Assembly (NCBI GenBank): GCA_023429685.1
Contig: JAEZDF010000059.1
Coordinates: forward strand, 1-21,994
DNA length: 21,994 nucleotides
Direction of reading: 5' to 3'
Source: Bacillota bacterium
Lineage (GTDB): Bacteria > Bacillota > Clostridia > Oscillospirales > Ruminococcaceae
This document shows, piece after piece, positions 13,349 to 20,525 of this stretch (positions are counted from its first letter, which is position 1; each line of letters opens with the position of its first letter). Under the pieces are notes generated by a model that saw only the letters and a program-made list of their open reading frames with translations, did no database searches and had not been told where the DNA came from. The position numbers were made by a program, and so were the translations under genes.

Positions 13349-14130
13349 GCAGCCAGAGGTTGATTGAAATTTCTGCGGTGGATCGCACCTATGTGGATGC
13401 CAGTGACAACACGGTCGAAGCGCTCAAAGACATCAATCTGACCATCGAGCGCGGAGAGTTTGTTTCGATTATCGGACCATCCGGCTGCGGCAAGACTACC
13501 CTTCTGCGTCTTCTGGCGGGACTGGATGTTCCGGGAGCCGGCAGCATTACATTAAGCGGCAGCGTGATATCAAAACCAGACCCCGACCGAGGATATGTAT
13601 TTCAGCAGGGGAGCTTATTCCCATGGCTTACGGTGGAAAAGAACATTGCATCAGGGTTAATAGCCAGAGGGACATACAAAGAAAACAAACAGGAAGTTAC
13701 GCGCTTTATTGAACTGATTGGATTAAAGGGGTTTGAGAAAACATATCCCCATCAGATTTCCGGCGGTATGGCACAGCGCGTTGCAATTGCGCGAGCGCTA
13801 ATCAACCATCCGGTTGCACTGCTGCTTGATGAACCGATGGGTGCACTAGATGCCTTTACCCGGGCAGATTTACAGGATAAGCTGCTGGAGCTTTGGGAGA
13901 AAAACAGCACCACGATGGTACTGGTTACCCATGACGTGGACGAAGCGCTGTATTTAAGTGATCGAATAGTCATTATGACCCCTCGCCCAGGGAAAATCAG
14001 CGAGATACTCAATATCTCTCTGCCAAGGCCCAGAGCACGGAGCAGCCCGGATTTTATGGCTTTACGCAGCAGCATTCTTGAAAAACTACATCTTGCAAGC
14101 GCGGTGCCGCAGCCGGAATACACAATATAA
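13345..14130 (+). CDS. SsuB/TauB-type ABC transporter ATP-binding protein
   Basis: A 261-residue ATPase. Walker A is GPSGCGKT (44-51), the Q-loop YVFQQGSLFPWLT, the signature ISGGMAQRVAIARAL, Walker B ALLLDEPMGALD and the H-loop VTHDVDEALYLSD. The EPMGALDAFTR motif is typical of nitrate/sulfonate/taurine importers (SsuB, TauB, NrtD). It should power import by the preceding permease and lipoprotein. ATG 13345 is chosen because AAAGGGGG (13328-13335) lies 9 bases upstream and the ATGA overlap with the permease is standard. A frame start at 13324 has no ribosome site. The NifH-like gene follows 12 bases after the stop, so transporter and reductase are one transcript. Confidence 0.88.
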   Translation: MSSQRLIEISAVDRTYVDASDNTVEALKDINLTIERGEFVSIIGPSGCGKTTLLRLLAGLDVPGAGSITLSGSVISKPDPDRGYVFQQGSLFPWLTVEKNIASGLIARGTYKENKQEVTRFIELIGLKGFEKTYPHQISGGMAQRVAIARALINHPVALLLDEPMGALDAFTRADLQDKLLELWEKNSTTMVLVTHDVDEALYLSDRIVIMTPRPGKISEILNISLPRPRARSSPDFMALRSSILEKLHLASAVPQPEYTI

Positions 14131-14142
14131 GGAGATTATACC

Positions 14143-15000
14143 ATGCCAGAACAGAAGAGACTCAGACAGATAGCCATCTATGGAAAAGGAGGTATCGGGA
14201 AATCCACCACCACGCAAAACCTGACGGCAGGTCTTGCGGAAAGCGGAAAGAAGGTATTGGTCGTAGGCTGTGACCCCAAGGCCGATTCCACCAGGCTGCT
14301 TTTGGGAGGACTTGCGCAGCGTACTGTGCTGGACACCCTACGTGAAGCCGGAGACGCGATTGAACTTTCCAACATCATGCGCGAAGGATATCTTGGAACA
14401 AAATGTGTGGAGTCGGGAGGACCGGAACCGGGTGTCGGTTGTGCGGGAAGGGGCATTATTACCTCGATCGGGCTTTTGGAAAGATTGGGAGCATATACAG
14501 ATGATTTGGACTATGTTTTTTACGACGTGCTGGGTGATGTAGTGTGCGGCGGTTTTGCTATGCCCATCCGAGAGGGAAAGGCAAAGGAAATCTATATTGT
14601 GGCAAGTGGTGAAATGATGGCGCTTTATGCCGCTAACAACATCTCAAAAGGCATTGCAAAATACGCCAAGACCGGTGGAGTACGGCTTGGAGGAATCATA
14701 TGCAACAGCAGAAACGTTGACCATGAGCATGAACTGCTCGAAGCCTTCGCGGCAGAACTCGGAACCCATCTTATCTATTTCGTGCCTCGCGACAATGTGG
14801 TGCAGCGAGCTGAAATTCGCCGAAAAACTGTGATAGAATACAGTCCGAAAGAAAAACAGGCACAGGAATACCGAAACCTTGCAAAAGCAATTGATGAAAA
14901 CGAGTTGTTTACGGTTCCAAAGCCGATGGAACAGTCTCGACTGGAGGAGATTCTTGTTGAGCATGGTCTTTTGGAGGCAGTTGACGATTATGCCATCTAG
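14143..15000 (+). CDS. NifH-like nitrogenase reductase (Fe protein)
   Basis: A 285-residue P-loop ATPase of the NifH/BchL family, full length. The P-loop is YGKGGIGKST (13-22). Switch I covers GCDPKADSTRLLLGG (42-56). The cluster ligands are Cys100 in GPEPGVGCAGRG and Cys135 in YDVLGDVVCGGFAMP; two such Cys per subunit bind a shared [4Fe-4S] in the dimer. Arg103 is the residue ADP-ribosylated in some NifH proteins. It should hand electrons, with ATP hydrolysis, to the NifDK-like complex. The gene is last in the operon, 12 bases after the SsuB-like gene, with AAGGAG upstream. True NifH usually precedes nifDK, so this placement argues for a nitrogenase-like system. The match to true NifH is close enough that only phylogeny would separate it. 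Confidence 0.9.
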   Translation: MPEQKRLRQIAIYGKGGIGKSTTTQNLTAGLAESGKKVLVVGCDPKADSTRLLLGGLAQRTVLDTLREAGDAIELSNIMREGYLGTKCVESGGPEPGVGCAGRGIITSIGLLERLGAYTDDLDYVFYDVLGDVVCGGFAMPIREGKAKEIYIVASGEMMALYAANNISKGIAKYAKTGGVRLGGIICNSRNVDHEHELLEAFAAELGTHLIYFVPRDNVVQRAEIRRKTVIEYSPKEKQAQEYRNLAKAIDENELFTVPKPMEQSRLEEILVEHGLLEAVDDYAI

Positions 15001-15031
15001 TTTTGCGATGGGTTTCATTTTGTAAAATATC

Positions 15032-15070
15032 AGACCAGTTTGCATCCATTATAATGGAGCAAGCTGGTCT
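15032..15070 (+). terminator. Long hairpin after the NifH-like gene (probable operon end)
   Basis: AGACCAGTTTGC (15032-15043) pairs with GCAAGCTGGTCT (15059-15070), 12 pairs with one G-U. Inside is the perfect palindrome TCCATTATAATGGA (15045-15058). No T-run follows on the + strand, so it may end or protect the transcript less strictly than an intrinsic terminator. Confidence 0.5.
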
Positions 15071-15262
15071 AATGATACTTCTACCCGGTCAACGTCACTG
15101 TACTGGGGGTAGCTCGTTCGAATGAGGGGGAACGGACAACTTGTAACGTTATGTGACCTTACATAAGGCAGTTTGTTATGCTCACGTGAAAAACTTGTTT
15201 AATATCGAGGGCAGGGCGTGTGTACCTTGCTCTGTTCCCTGATAAATACTACGTTACACAAC
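15071..15262. other. Gene-free stretch, possible small RNA of unknown family
   Basis: No coding frame is credible here. Partial self-pairing is visible, for example GGGAAC (15128-15133) with GTTCCC (15234-15239), and the stretch ends in a strong terminator at 15263-15292. This would fit a roughly 200-base RNA on the + strand. I see no 6S, SRP or tmRNA hallmark and no clear promoter, so it may be plain spacer. Confidence 0.25.
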
Positions 15263-15292
15263 AAAAAAGCCTATCGTTCGATAGGCTTTTTT
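15263..15292. terminator. Bidirectional terminator between the operon and tRNA-Gln
   Basis: AAAAAAGCCTATC / GATAGGCTTTTTT with a GTTC loop and T-runs on either strand. On the minus strand it lies just downstream of the tRNA-Gln; on the plus strand it backs up the operon end. Confidence 0.92.
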
Positions 15293-15307
15293 GTGTTTAA
15301 CATATCC

Positions 15308-15381
15308 TGGTTGCGGAACTAGGATTCGAACCCAGACAAACAGAGTCAGAGTCTGTCGTGCTACCGTTACACAATTCCGCA
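15308..15381 (-). tRNA. tRNA-Gln (anticodon CTG)
   Basis: A full cloverleaf can be drawn on the minus strand. The acceptor stem is TGCGGAA/TTCCGCA and the D arm GTGT-AACGGTA-GCAC. The anticodon arm is ACAGA-CTCTGAC-TCTGT, giving CTG, and the T arm is CTGGG-TTCGAAT-CCTAG. The discriminator is A and the CCA end is encoded (15308-15310). It reads CAG codons. A minor CUG isoacceptor usually coexists with a TTG one elsewhere. Confidence 0.95.
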
Positions 15382-15401
15382 GCATTTGTGCGACGCTTTA
15401 T

Positions 15402-15430
15402 ATTATACTTACTTTACGCCCCTGTGTCAA
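15402..15430 (-). promoter_or_regulatory. Consensus promoter of tRNA-Gln
   Basis: On the minus strand TTGACA (15425-15430), a 17-base spacer and TATAAT (15402-15407), both exact consensus boxes. Transcription would begin about 15 bases before the mature tRNA 5' end. Confidence 0.92.
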
Positions 15431-15544
15431 CCTCTTTTTTGCATATTTCGCACGTGTTTTGACCAGATTTTCATTATGCTATTATGGCTTTTTCGCAAAT
15501 AATAATACGCGTTATACTTGCTTGGTTTTTCATTATAAGGCTAT

Positions 15545-15581
15545 ACAATCCCCCTACAAATCAGCTTTGCAGGGGGATTGT
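15545..15581 (-). terminator. Hairpin after glgP (probable terminator)
   Basis: ACAATCCCCCT (15545-15555) and AGGGGGATTGT (15571-15581) form a perfect 11-bp stem 11 bases past the glgP stop. The T-tract on the minus strand is poor, so strength is uncertain. Confidence 0.6.
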
Positions 15582-15591
15582 CATTTTGTCA

Positions 15592-17967
15592 TCAAACGGT
15601 AACGCGGACAATGCCCCAGATGTTCTGCGCGTAGTCCGCGATGGTGCGGTCGGAGCTAAACATCCCCGCGTTACATAGGTTAAGCCACGACATCTTGGCA
15701 AAGGCAAGGGTGTCCTGGTACCGCTTATTTGCGGCAAGCCGCGTGTCGACGTAGCTTGTAAAGTCCTCCAGCAGATAATAGTGGTCGGGCTTGTGCCAGC
15801 TTGCACCCTTTAGCAGTGCGTCGTACAGCTCCGCAAAGCCGCCCGTACCGCCATCGTCAAACGTGCCGTCAACCAAGGTGTCCACCACGCGGCGAATGCG
15901 CGGGTTTTCGTTGTACAACGCCATAGGGTCATAGCTATCCTTAATCTGTGCGAGTTCCTCTACACGCCTACCAAAGATGAAGTTGTTTTGCTCGCCTGCT
16001 TCGCGCACAATCTCGACGTTCGCACCGTCGTAGGTACCAAGGGTCACGGTGCCGTTTAGCATAAACTTCATGTTGCCGGTGCCCGATGCCTCGGTGCCTG
16101 CTGTGGATATCTGCTCTGAAATGTCCGCCGCGCAGACCAGCTTTTCTGCGTAGGATACGTTATAGTTGTGCACAAACACCACCTTGATCCGCCCGTTTAA
16201 CCGCTCGTCGCTGTTGATGACGCGTGCAATCTCGTTGATGAACTGGATGATTGCCTTTGCCCGCTTGTAACCGGGCGCTGCTTTAGCACCAAACAGGAAG
16301 ACGGTGGGATGAAAATCGGTGATGCGCCCGTCGAGGATGCCATAATAGATATCCAAAATCGCAAACGCGTTTAGAAACTGCCGCTTATACTCATGCAGGC
16401 GCTTTATCTGAATGTCAAATATGGCGTCTGGGTTTAGGTCAATACCCTCATACCGGCGGATATGCTCTGCCAGACGGTGCTTGTTGTCCTGCTTGATGTC
16501 GATAAAACGGCGAAGCACCTGCTCATCCTCGGCAAACCGCTCCAACTCCTTGAGTGCGGAAAGGTCGGTAATCCAGCGCTCACTGCCAAGCAGCTCAGTA
16601 ATCAGCTTAGCAAGTGCGGGATTACATAGCGCAAGCCACCGCCGCTGGGTGATGCCGTTGGTTTTGTTCTGAAAACGCTCGGGGAATATGCCGTACCAGT
16701 CAGCCATCTCGCGCTGTGTAAGCAGCTGCGTGTGAATCTCTGCAACGCCGTTGGTGTGGGCTGACGCATAGACCGCAAGGCGCGCCATGTGAATGGTGTT
16801 GCCGTCCACAACCGCCATGCCGCGAACCTGTTCCTTCTCCATACCGCGTTTGGCAAAGTCCTTCTTTAAGCGGCGGTCAATTAAGCGAATCACCTGATAC
16901 ACGCGCGGTAGCACCGAGCGCACCAGCGCGGCACTCCACTTTTCCAGTGCCTCCGCCATGATGGTGTGGTTCGTGTAATGAAACACCTGCTGCGCAATGG
17001 AAAACGCATCGTCAAACGACAGCTCCTCCATATCCATCAAGCGGCGCACCAGCTCGGGGATGGCAAGCACGGGATGGGTGTCGTTGAGTTGTATGGCATA
17101 AAACTCCGCAAAGCGCGACCAATCGTCGCCATGCAGCCGCTTATGCGTTCTCATCAGGTCGGCAACGGACGCACTGCTGAAAAAGTATTCCTGCTTTAGA
17201 CGCAGCCGTTTGCCGGCGAGCGTGTCATCGTTTGGGTAAAGCACACGGGAGATATCCTCCGCGCGGTTTTTGGCGCGCGCCGCCTCATCATAACGTTGGG
17301 CGTTAAACAGCGCAAAGTCAAAACGTTCGAGTGGCTCTGCCTGCCAAAGGCGCAGGGTACCCACATTGCTTGTGCCGTAACCGAGTATTGGCATATCATA
17401 GGGCACGGCGCGCACGGTCTGATCGGCAAAGGCGACGGTGACGGCGTCCTCCTCACGGCGCACCGACCACGGGTCGCCGTGGCGTGTCCAGTCGTCCGCT
17501 TCTTCGTGCTGCATGCCGTCTACAAACCGCTGCTTAAACAAGCCATAACGATACCGAATGCCATAGCCGGTAAGCGGCAGGTTGTGGGTGGCGGCGCTGT
17601 CCAAAAAGCAGGCGGCAAGCCTGCCCAATCCGCCGTTGCCTAGTGCCGCGTCCTCAATCTCCTCTAGGTCGGCAAGGCTTGCGCCGTATTGATGAAGCAA
17701 TCGGTCGGCGTCGTCGGTCAGCCCAAGGCAGAGCAGATTGTTGTAAACGGCGCGCCCGACCAAAAATTCCGCCGAAAGGTAACATGCGCGTTTGCCGCTT
17801 TCGTGGGCGAGCTTGCTTTTGTGCCAGTTATCCGCAATGTGGGACATAACCGCCTTTGCGAGCGCGTTGTGTATCCGATAGACCGAAGGCTTTGCGTCGC
17901 CGACAGACTGTTCTGCCTTTATGTGTGCGTCAAATAGTTCTAAAAGTGCAGTGTTTTGTGTGCTCAT
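15592..17967 (-). CDS. glgP: Glycogen/maltodextrin phosphorylase
   Basis: A GT35 alpha-glucan phosphorylase of 791 residues, within the normal 750-850 range. Recognisable blocks are ACYLSAEFLVGR near the N-terminus, ALGNGGLGRLAACFLDS, FAEFYAIQLNDTHP, and the PLP-site block EASGTGNMKFMLNGT with its Lys. It releases glucose-1-phosphate from glycogen or maltodextrin chains. ATG 17967 is chosen because MSTQNTALLELFDAHI is the usual N-terminus, AAGGTGGTG lies upstream, and the ATGA overlaps the malQ stop. The frame remains open for a further 100 codons into malQ, but that is a shadow. It forms a two-gene unit with malQ. MalP and GlgP are not separable by sequence here. Confidence 0.93.
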   Translation of the reverse strand: MSTQNTALLELFDAHIKAEQSVGDAKPSVYRIHNALAKAVMSHIADNWHKSKLAHESGKRACYLSAEFLVGRAVYNNLLCLGLTDDADRLLHQYGASLADLEEIEDAALGNGGLGRLAACFLDSAATHNLPLTGYGIRYRYGLFKQRFVDGMQHEEADDWTRHGDPWSVRREEDAVTVAFADQTVRAVPYDMPILGYGTSNVGTLRLWQAEPLERFDFALFNAQRYDEAARAKNRAEDISRVLYPNDDTLAGKRLRLKQEYFFSSASVADLMRTHKRLHGDDWSRFAEFYAIQLNDTHPVLAIPELVRRLMDMEELSFDDAFSIAQQVFHYTNHTIMAEALEKWSAALVRSVLPRVYQVIRLIDRRLKKDFAKRGMEKEQVRGMAVVDGNTIHMARLAVYASAHTNGVAEIHTQLLTQREMADWYGIFPERFQNKTNGITQRRWLALCNPALAKLITELLGSERWITDLSALKELERFAEDEQVLRRFIDIKQDNKHRLAEHIRRYEGIDLNPDAIFDIQIKRLHEYKRQFLNAFAILDIYYGILDGRITDFHPTVFLFGAKAAPGYKRAKAIIQFINEIARVINSDERLNGRIKVVFVHNYNVSYAEKLVCAADISEQISTAGTEASGTGNMKFMLNGTVTLGTYDGANVEIVREAGEQNNFIFGRRVEELAQIKDSYDPMALYNENPRIRRVVDTLVDGTFDDGGTGGFAELYDALLKGASWHKPDHYYLLEDFTSYVDTRLAANKRYQDTLAFAKMSWLNLCNAGMFSSDRTIADYAQNIWGIVRVTV

Positions 17968-19448
17968 CGCTGGCACCACCTTCCGTAAAGCTTGGTCAAA
18001 GCAAGGATGTCTCGCCCAAGACCGTTTGTGAACCTGTTTGGCAGCGCGCGCCACTGCCAATTGCCGCCCAGGGTAGAGGGCTTGTTCATGCGCGCCTCGC
18101 CGCCAAGCTCTAAAAAGTCCTGCATCGGGGCAATGGCCGTGTCCGCCACGCTTGCCCATGCTGCGCGAATTAAGCTCATGCCTCGGGGGTCGTTTTTGCG
18201 TATGCCGAGATATCGCCTGCAAAAGCGCACATCGGCGCGGGGGGCGGTTACAAACCAACCGCATACCGTGTCGTTGTCGTGTGTGCCGGTATACACCACA
18301 CAGTTTTTTTCATAGTTGTGGGGCAGATAGTCGCTTTCTCCCGTGGAATCAAACGCAAACTGCAACACCTTCATGCCGGGGTAGCCGACCTTCTTTAACA
18401 GCTTACGAACCGAATCGGTCAAAAGTCCGAGATCCTCGGCAATGATGTTCCTTTTGCCAAGAGTTTTGCGCAGGGTTTGAAAGAAGTCAAGCCCCGGACC
18501 CTGCTGCCAAACCCCGTTGTCGGCGGTTTTGTCGACGGCGGGGATTGCGTAGTAGCTGTCAAACCCTCTAAAATGGTCGATGCGCACTACGTCAGCTATT
18601 GTCGTTGCGCTTTCGAGCCGCTGCATCCACCAGGCGTAGCCGTCCTTTTTCATCTCATCCCACCGATATATGGGGTTACCCCAAAGCTGCCCCGTTGCGC
18701 TGAAGGCATCCGGCGGACACCCCGCAACCACAGTGGGCAGCAGGTTTTCATCCAGTACATACAACGACGGGTTTGCCCAAACATCCGCGCTGTCATACGC
18801 CACGTAGATGGGGATATCGCCGATAATCGAGATGCCTTTTTGGTTTGCATAGCGCTTTAGTCTATCCCATTGGGAAAAGAACAGGTATTGCACAAACCGC
18901 CAAAAGTCGATCTCGCTGCGCAATAAATCGGAGTATCGGCAAAGCGCGTCCGGCTTGCGCAGGCGGATGTCGTCTGCCCACTCGGACCAAGGCTTGCCGC
19001 CAAAATAAAATTTCAACGCCATGTATAGCGCGTAGTCTTCAAGCCAACATGCATTCTTGGCGGTAAACTCACAAAAATCCTGCGTGTGTGCGTTACCCCT
19101 CCGCTCGTAGGCGGTGCGCAGTACGCAAAATCGGTTCTCATACAGCTTGCCGTAGTCCACACGGGCGGGGTCGCTTCCCCAATCGAGCGCGGTGAACTCC
19201 TTTTTGCTTAGCAGTCCTTCGTCACACAGCAGGTCAAGGTCGACAAAATAAGGGTTTCCCGCAAAGGTGGAAAACGACTGGTACGGCGAATCGCCGTAGC
19301 CCGTCGGACCGATGGGGAGTATCTGCCAATAGCTTTGCCCGGAATCGGCTAAAAAATCCACAAAATCGGTTGCCGCTTTTCCAAACGTGCCAATGCCGTA
19401 GGGGGACGGCAGGCTGGATATGTGCATTAAAATTCCACTGGAACGAAT
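17964..19448 (-). CDS. malQ: 4-alpha-glucanotransferase (amylomaltase)
   Basis: A GH77 amylomaltase of about 494 residues. Blocks in order are RSSGILMHISSLPSPYGIG at the start, then SYWQILPIGPTGYGDSPYQS and NPYFVDLDLL. Later come GDIPIYVAYDSADVWANP, VVRIDHFRGFDSYYAIP with the catalytic Asp, NIIAEDLGLL with the acid/base Glu, and YTGTHDNDTVCGW. It rearranges maltodextrins so GlgP can degrade them. The start is unusual. The only good ribosome site, GGGAGGG, is 7-8 bases before an ATT codon at 19448-19446, just ahead of the conserved RSSGIL. The in-frame TTG at 19481 has no good site, and ATG 19427 would cut into the conserved start. I give the ATT as the likely start. Confidence 0.9.
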   Translation of the reverse strand: MRSSGILMHISSLPSPYGIGTFGKAATDFVDFLADSGQSYWQILPIGPTGYGDSPYQSFSTFAGNPYFVDLDLLCDEGLLSKKEFTALDWGSDPARVDYGKLYENRFCVLRTAYERRGNAHTQDFCEFTAKNACWLEDYALYMALKFYFGGKPWSEWADDIRLRKPDALCRYSDLLRSEIDFWRFVQYLFFSQWDRLKRYANQKGISIIGDIPIYVAYDSADVWANPSLYVLDENLLPTVVAGCPPDAFSATGQLWGNPIYRWDEMKKDGYAWWMQRLESATTIADVVRIDHFRGFDSYYAIPAVDKTADNGVWQQGPGLDFFQTLRKTLGKRNIIAEDLGLLTDSVRKLLKKVGYPGMKVLQFAFDSTGESDYLPHNYEKNCVVYTGTHDNDTVCGWFVTAPRADVRFCRRYLGIRKNDPRGMSLIRAAWASVADTAIAPMQDFLELGGEARMNKPSTLGGNWQWRALPNRFTNGLGRDILALTKLYGRWCQR

Positions 19449-19481
19449 AGTAAAGCCCTCCCATGCTAAATGTTGCGGCAA

Positions 19482-19928
19482 TACGCCGGTCGAAAGGGGA
19501 TACCCCTTTTACCGCACCTGCGGTCATGCCATTGATAAGTACATTTGACGACTTAGTTAAGAGATTGGGATTAATGGTAAGTGCCAGCATCGCCATGATA
19601 GCGCCCATGCCTTTGAAGCCGTAACCGCCGCACAGATACCGTACAGATCGTAAACATCATCATCTAAAATGGTGCGAGTATGGAAAACACAAACATATAA
19701 TGCAAAATGCTGCTTGTTTTGCTCTTAGCTTTCATAATACACCATGCGGTCACCCACGTAAATAGCACAATCACACATACCGAGCAAACGGCAATCGGAA
19801 ATATAGTTTATTCTAAAACGACATAAATATGTTGCTTCATTAAGGATAGAAGGGCGAACGGGACTAAACTTCTTGTTTTATTTACCGAAATAGGATATGC
19901 TTAGATATATAAAAAGGAGGTGTCGAAC
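19482..19928. other. Gene-poor stretch between malQ and the next + gene, possible coding relics
   Basis: No intact gene is convincing. On the minus strand one frame reads a protein-like GGYGFKGMGAIMAMLALTIN stretch (about 19560-19625) and runs into malQ out of frame. Another gives a hydrophobic segment (about 19675-19810) that stops at an in-frame TAG and has no good start. These may be remains of a decayed membrane protein gene, or chance. AAAGGGG/CCCCTTT (19494-19510) is a short inverted repeat. Confidence 0.3.
19873..19901 (+). promoter_or_regulatory. Weak candidate promoter for the 146-aa gene
   Basis: TTGTTT (19873-19878), 17 bases, TATGCT (19896-19901), about 28 bases before the start codon. 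Both boxes deviate from consensus and another sigma factor is possible. Confidence 0.3.
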
Positions 19929-20369
19929 ATGACGGTTCTAAGGATGGCAACCCAGTATTACGATGCTTATACCAATGCGTCGCTCGGCTCGGTTGATACT
20001 GCCGCCTATGCAAGGAAGAACTATAACGTAAAGAATCTTTCCGGCTCCCTTGGCGTGGTGGCGAGTGCAAAAACCACAAACTTTGCAACCCTGCGAAATG
20101 TCGACTCCTTTGTAAAGAACGGATTTTCCGCAAGCGGGCTTGACCATTATGATGCACTCAAGACCGCCGTTTCTTCAGGCGGTGCCACCAAGCTGCTCTC
20201 GGGCGGTACCGGCTTGTCGTCGCTGTACGGTCTACTCGGCACACAGCTTAGCATCGCAAAAGAGCAGGCAAACGAGCTGTTTTCCCCCGATGCCTCCTCC
20301 GCGATTTCCCGCTATTCAAGATTTTTGAGTTCTGCGTCTGCGGGCTCCTTACTGGACATTACGGCGTAA
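19929..20369 (+). CDS. Unknown 146-residue protein
   Basis: I do not recognise this protein. It begins at ATG 19929 behind a strong AAAAAGGAGG (19911-19920, 8-base spacing) and has its own terminator, so it is a real gene. It contains no Cys, no signal peptide and no membrane segment. The composition is rich in Ser, Ala, Gly and Leu, with repeated hydrophilic/aliphatic patches such as SGGATKLLSGGTGLSSLYG (about 81-99). It has several Tyr near the N-terminus (YYDAY) and a Ser/Ala-rich end. The start and end pattern resembles small cytoplasmic or surface-associated structural proteins, but this gives no function. Neighbours are on the opposite strand, so context does not help. Confidence 0.7.
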   Translation: MTVLRMATQYYDAYTNASLGSVDTAAYARKNYNVKNLSGSLGVVASAKTTNFATLRNVDSFVKNGFSASGLDHYDALKTAVSSGGATKLLSGGTGLSSLYGLLGTQLSIAKEQANELFSPDASSAISRYSRFLSSASAGSLLDITA

Positions 20370-20418
20370 CAGCGTGGCTCTTCATCCTGTAAAGACCGAA
20401 AAGAGATAAGACAAACGC

Positions 20419-20457
20419 AAAGGGACTGTAGCAAACAATCGTTGCTACAGTCCCTTT
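20419..20457. terminator. Bidirectional terminator between the 146-aa gene and the ABC-F gene
   Basis: AAAGGGACTGTAGCAA (20419-20434) pairs exactly with TTGCTACAGTCCCTTT (20442-20457), a 16-bp stem with a 7-base loop and T-rich flanks on each strand. Confidence 0.92.
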
Positions 20458-20525
20458 GTAATTATTTACGCGACTTCGTATCATTTCTTTACCGGGATGA
20501 TTGTCTACTGCTGATGCGCAGCAAC

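Noticed and set aside
5700..15000. A true nitrogen-fixation (nif) cluster
   Set aside because: NifE, NifN and NifV are absent, the cofactor His position is altered, NifH-like is distal, and metY plus a sulfonate-type importer lie inside the operon.
17968..18264. In-frame N-terminal extension of glgP into malQ
   Set aside because: It has no ribosome site, no family similarity and overlaps conserved malQ coding sequence; ATG 17967 fits the family start.
19234..19608. 124-codon minus-strand frame overlapping the malQ start
   Set aside because: Its second half is an out-of-frame reading of malQ; only the part before malQ could be a relic, and it is too short to name.
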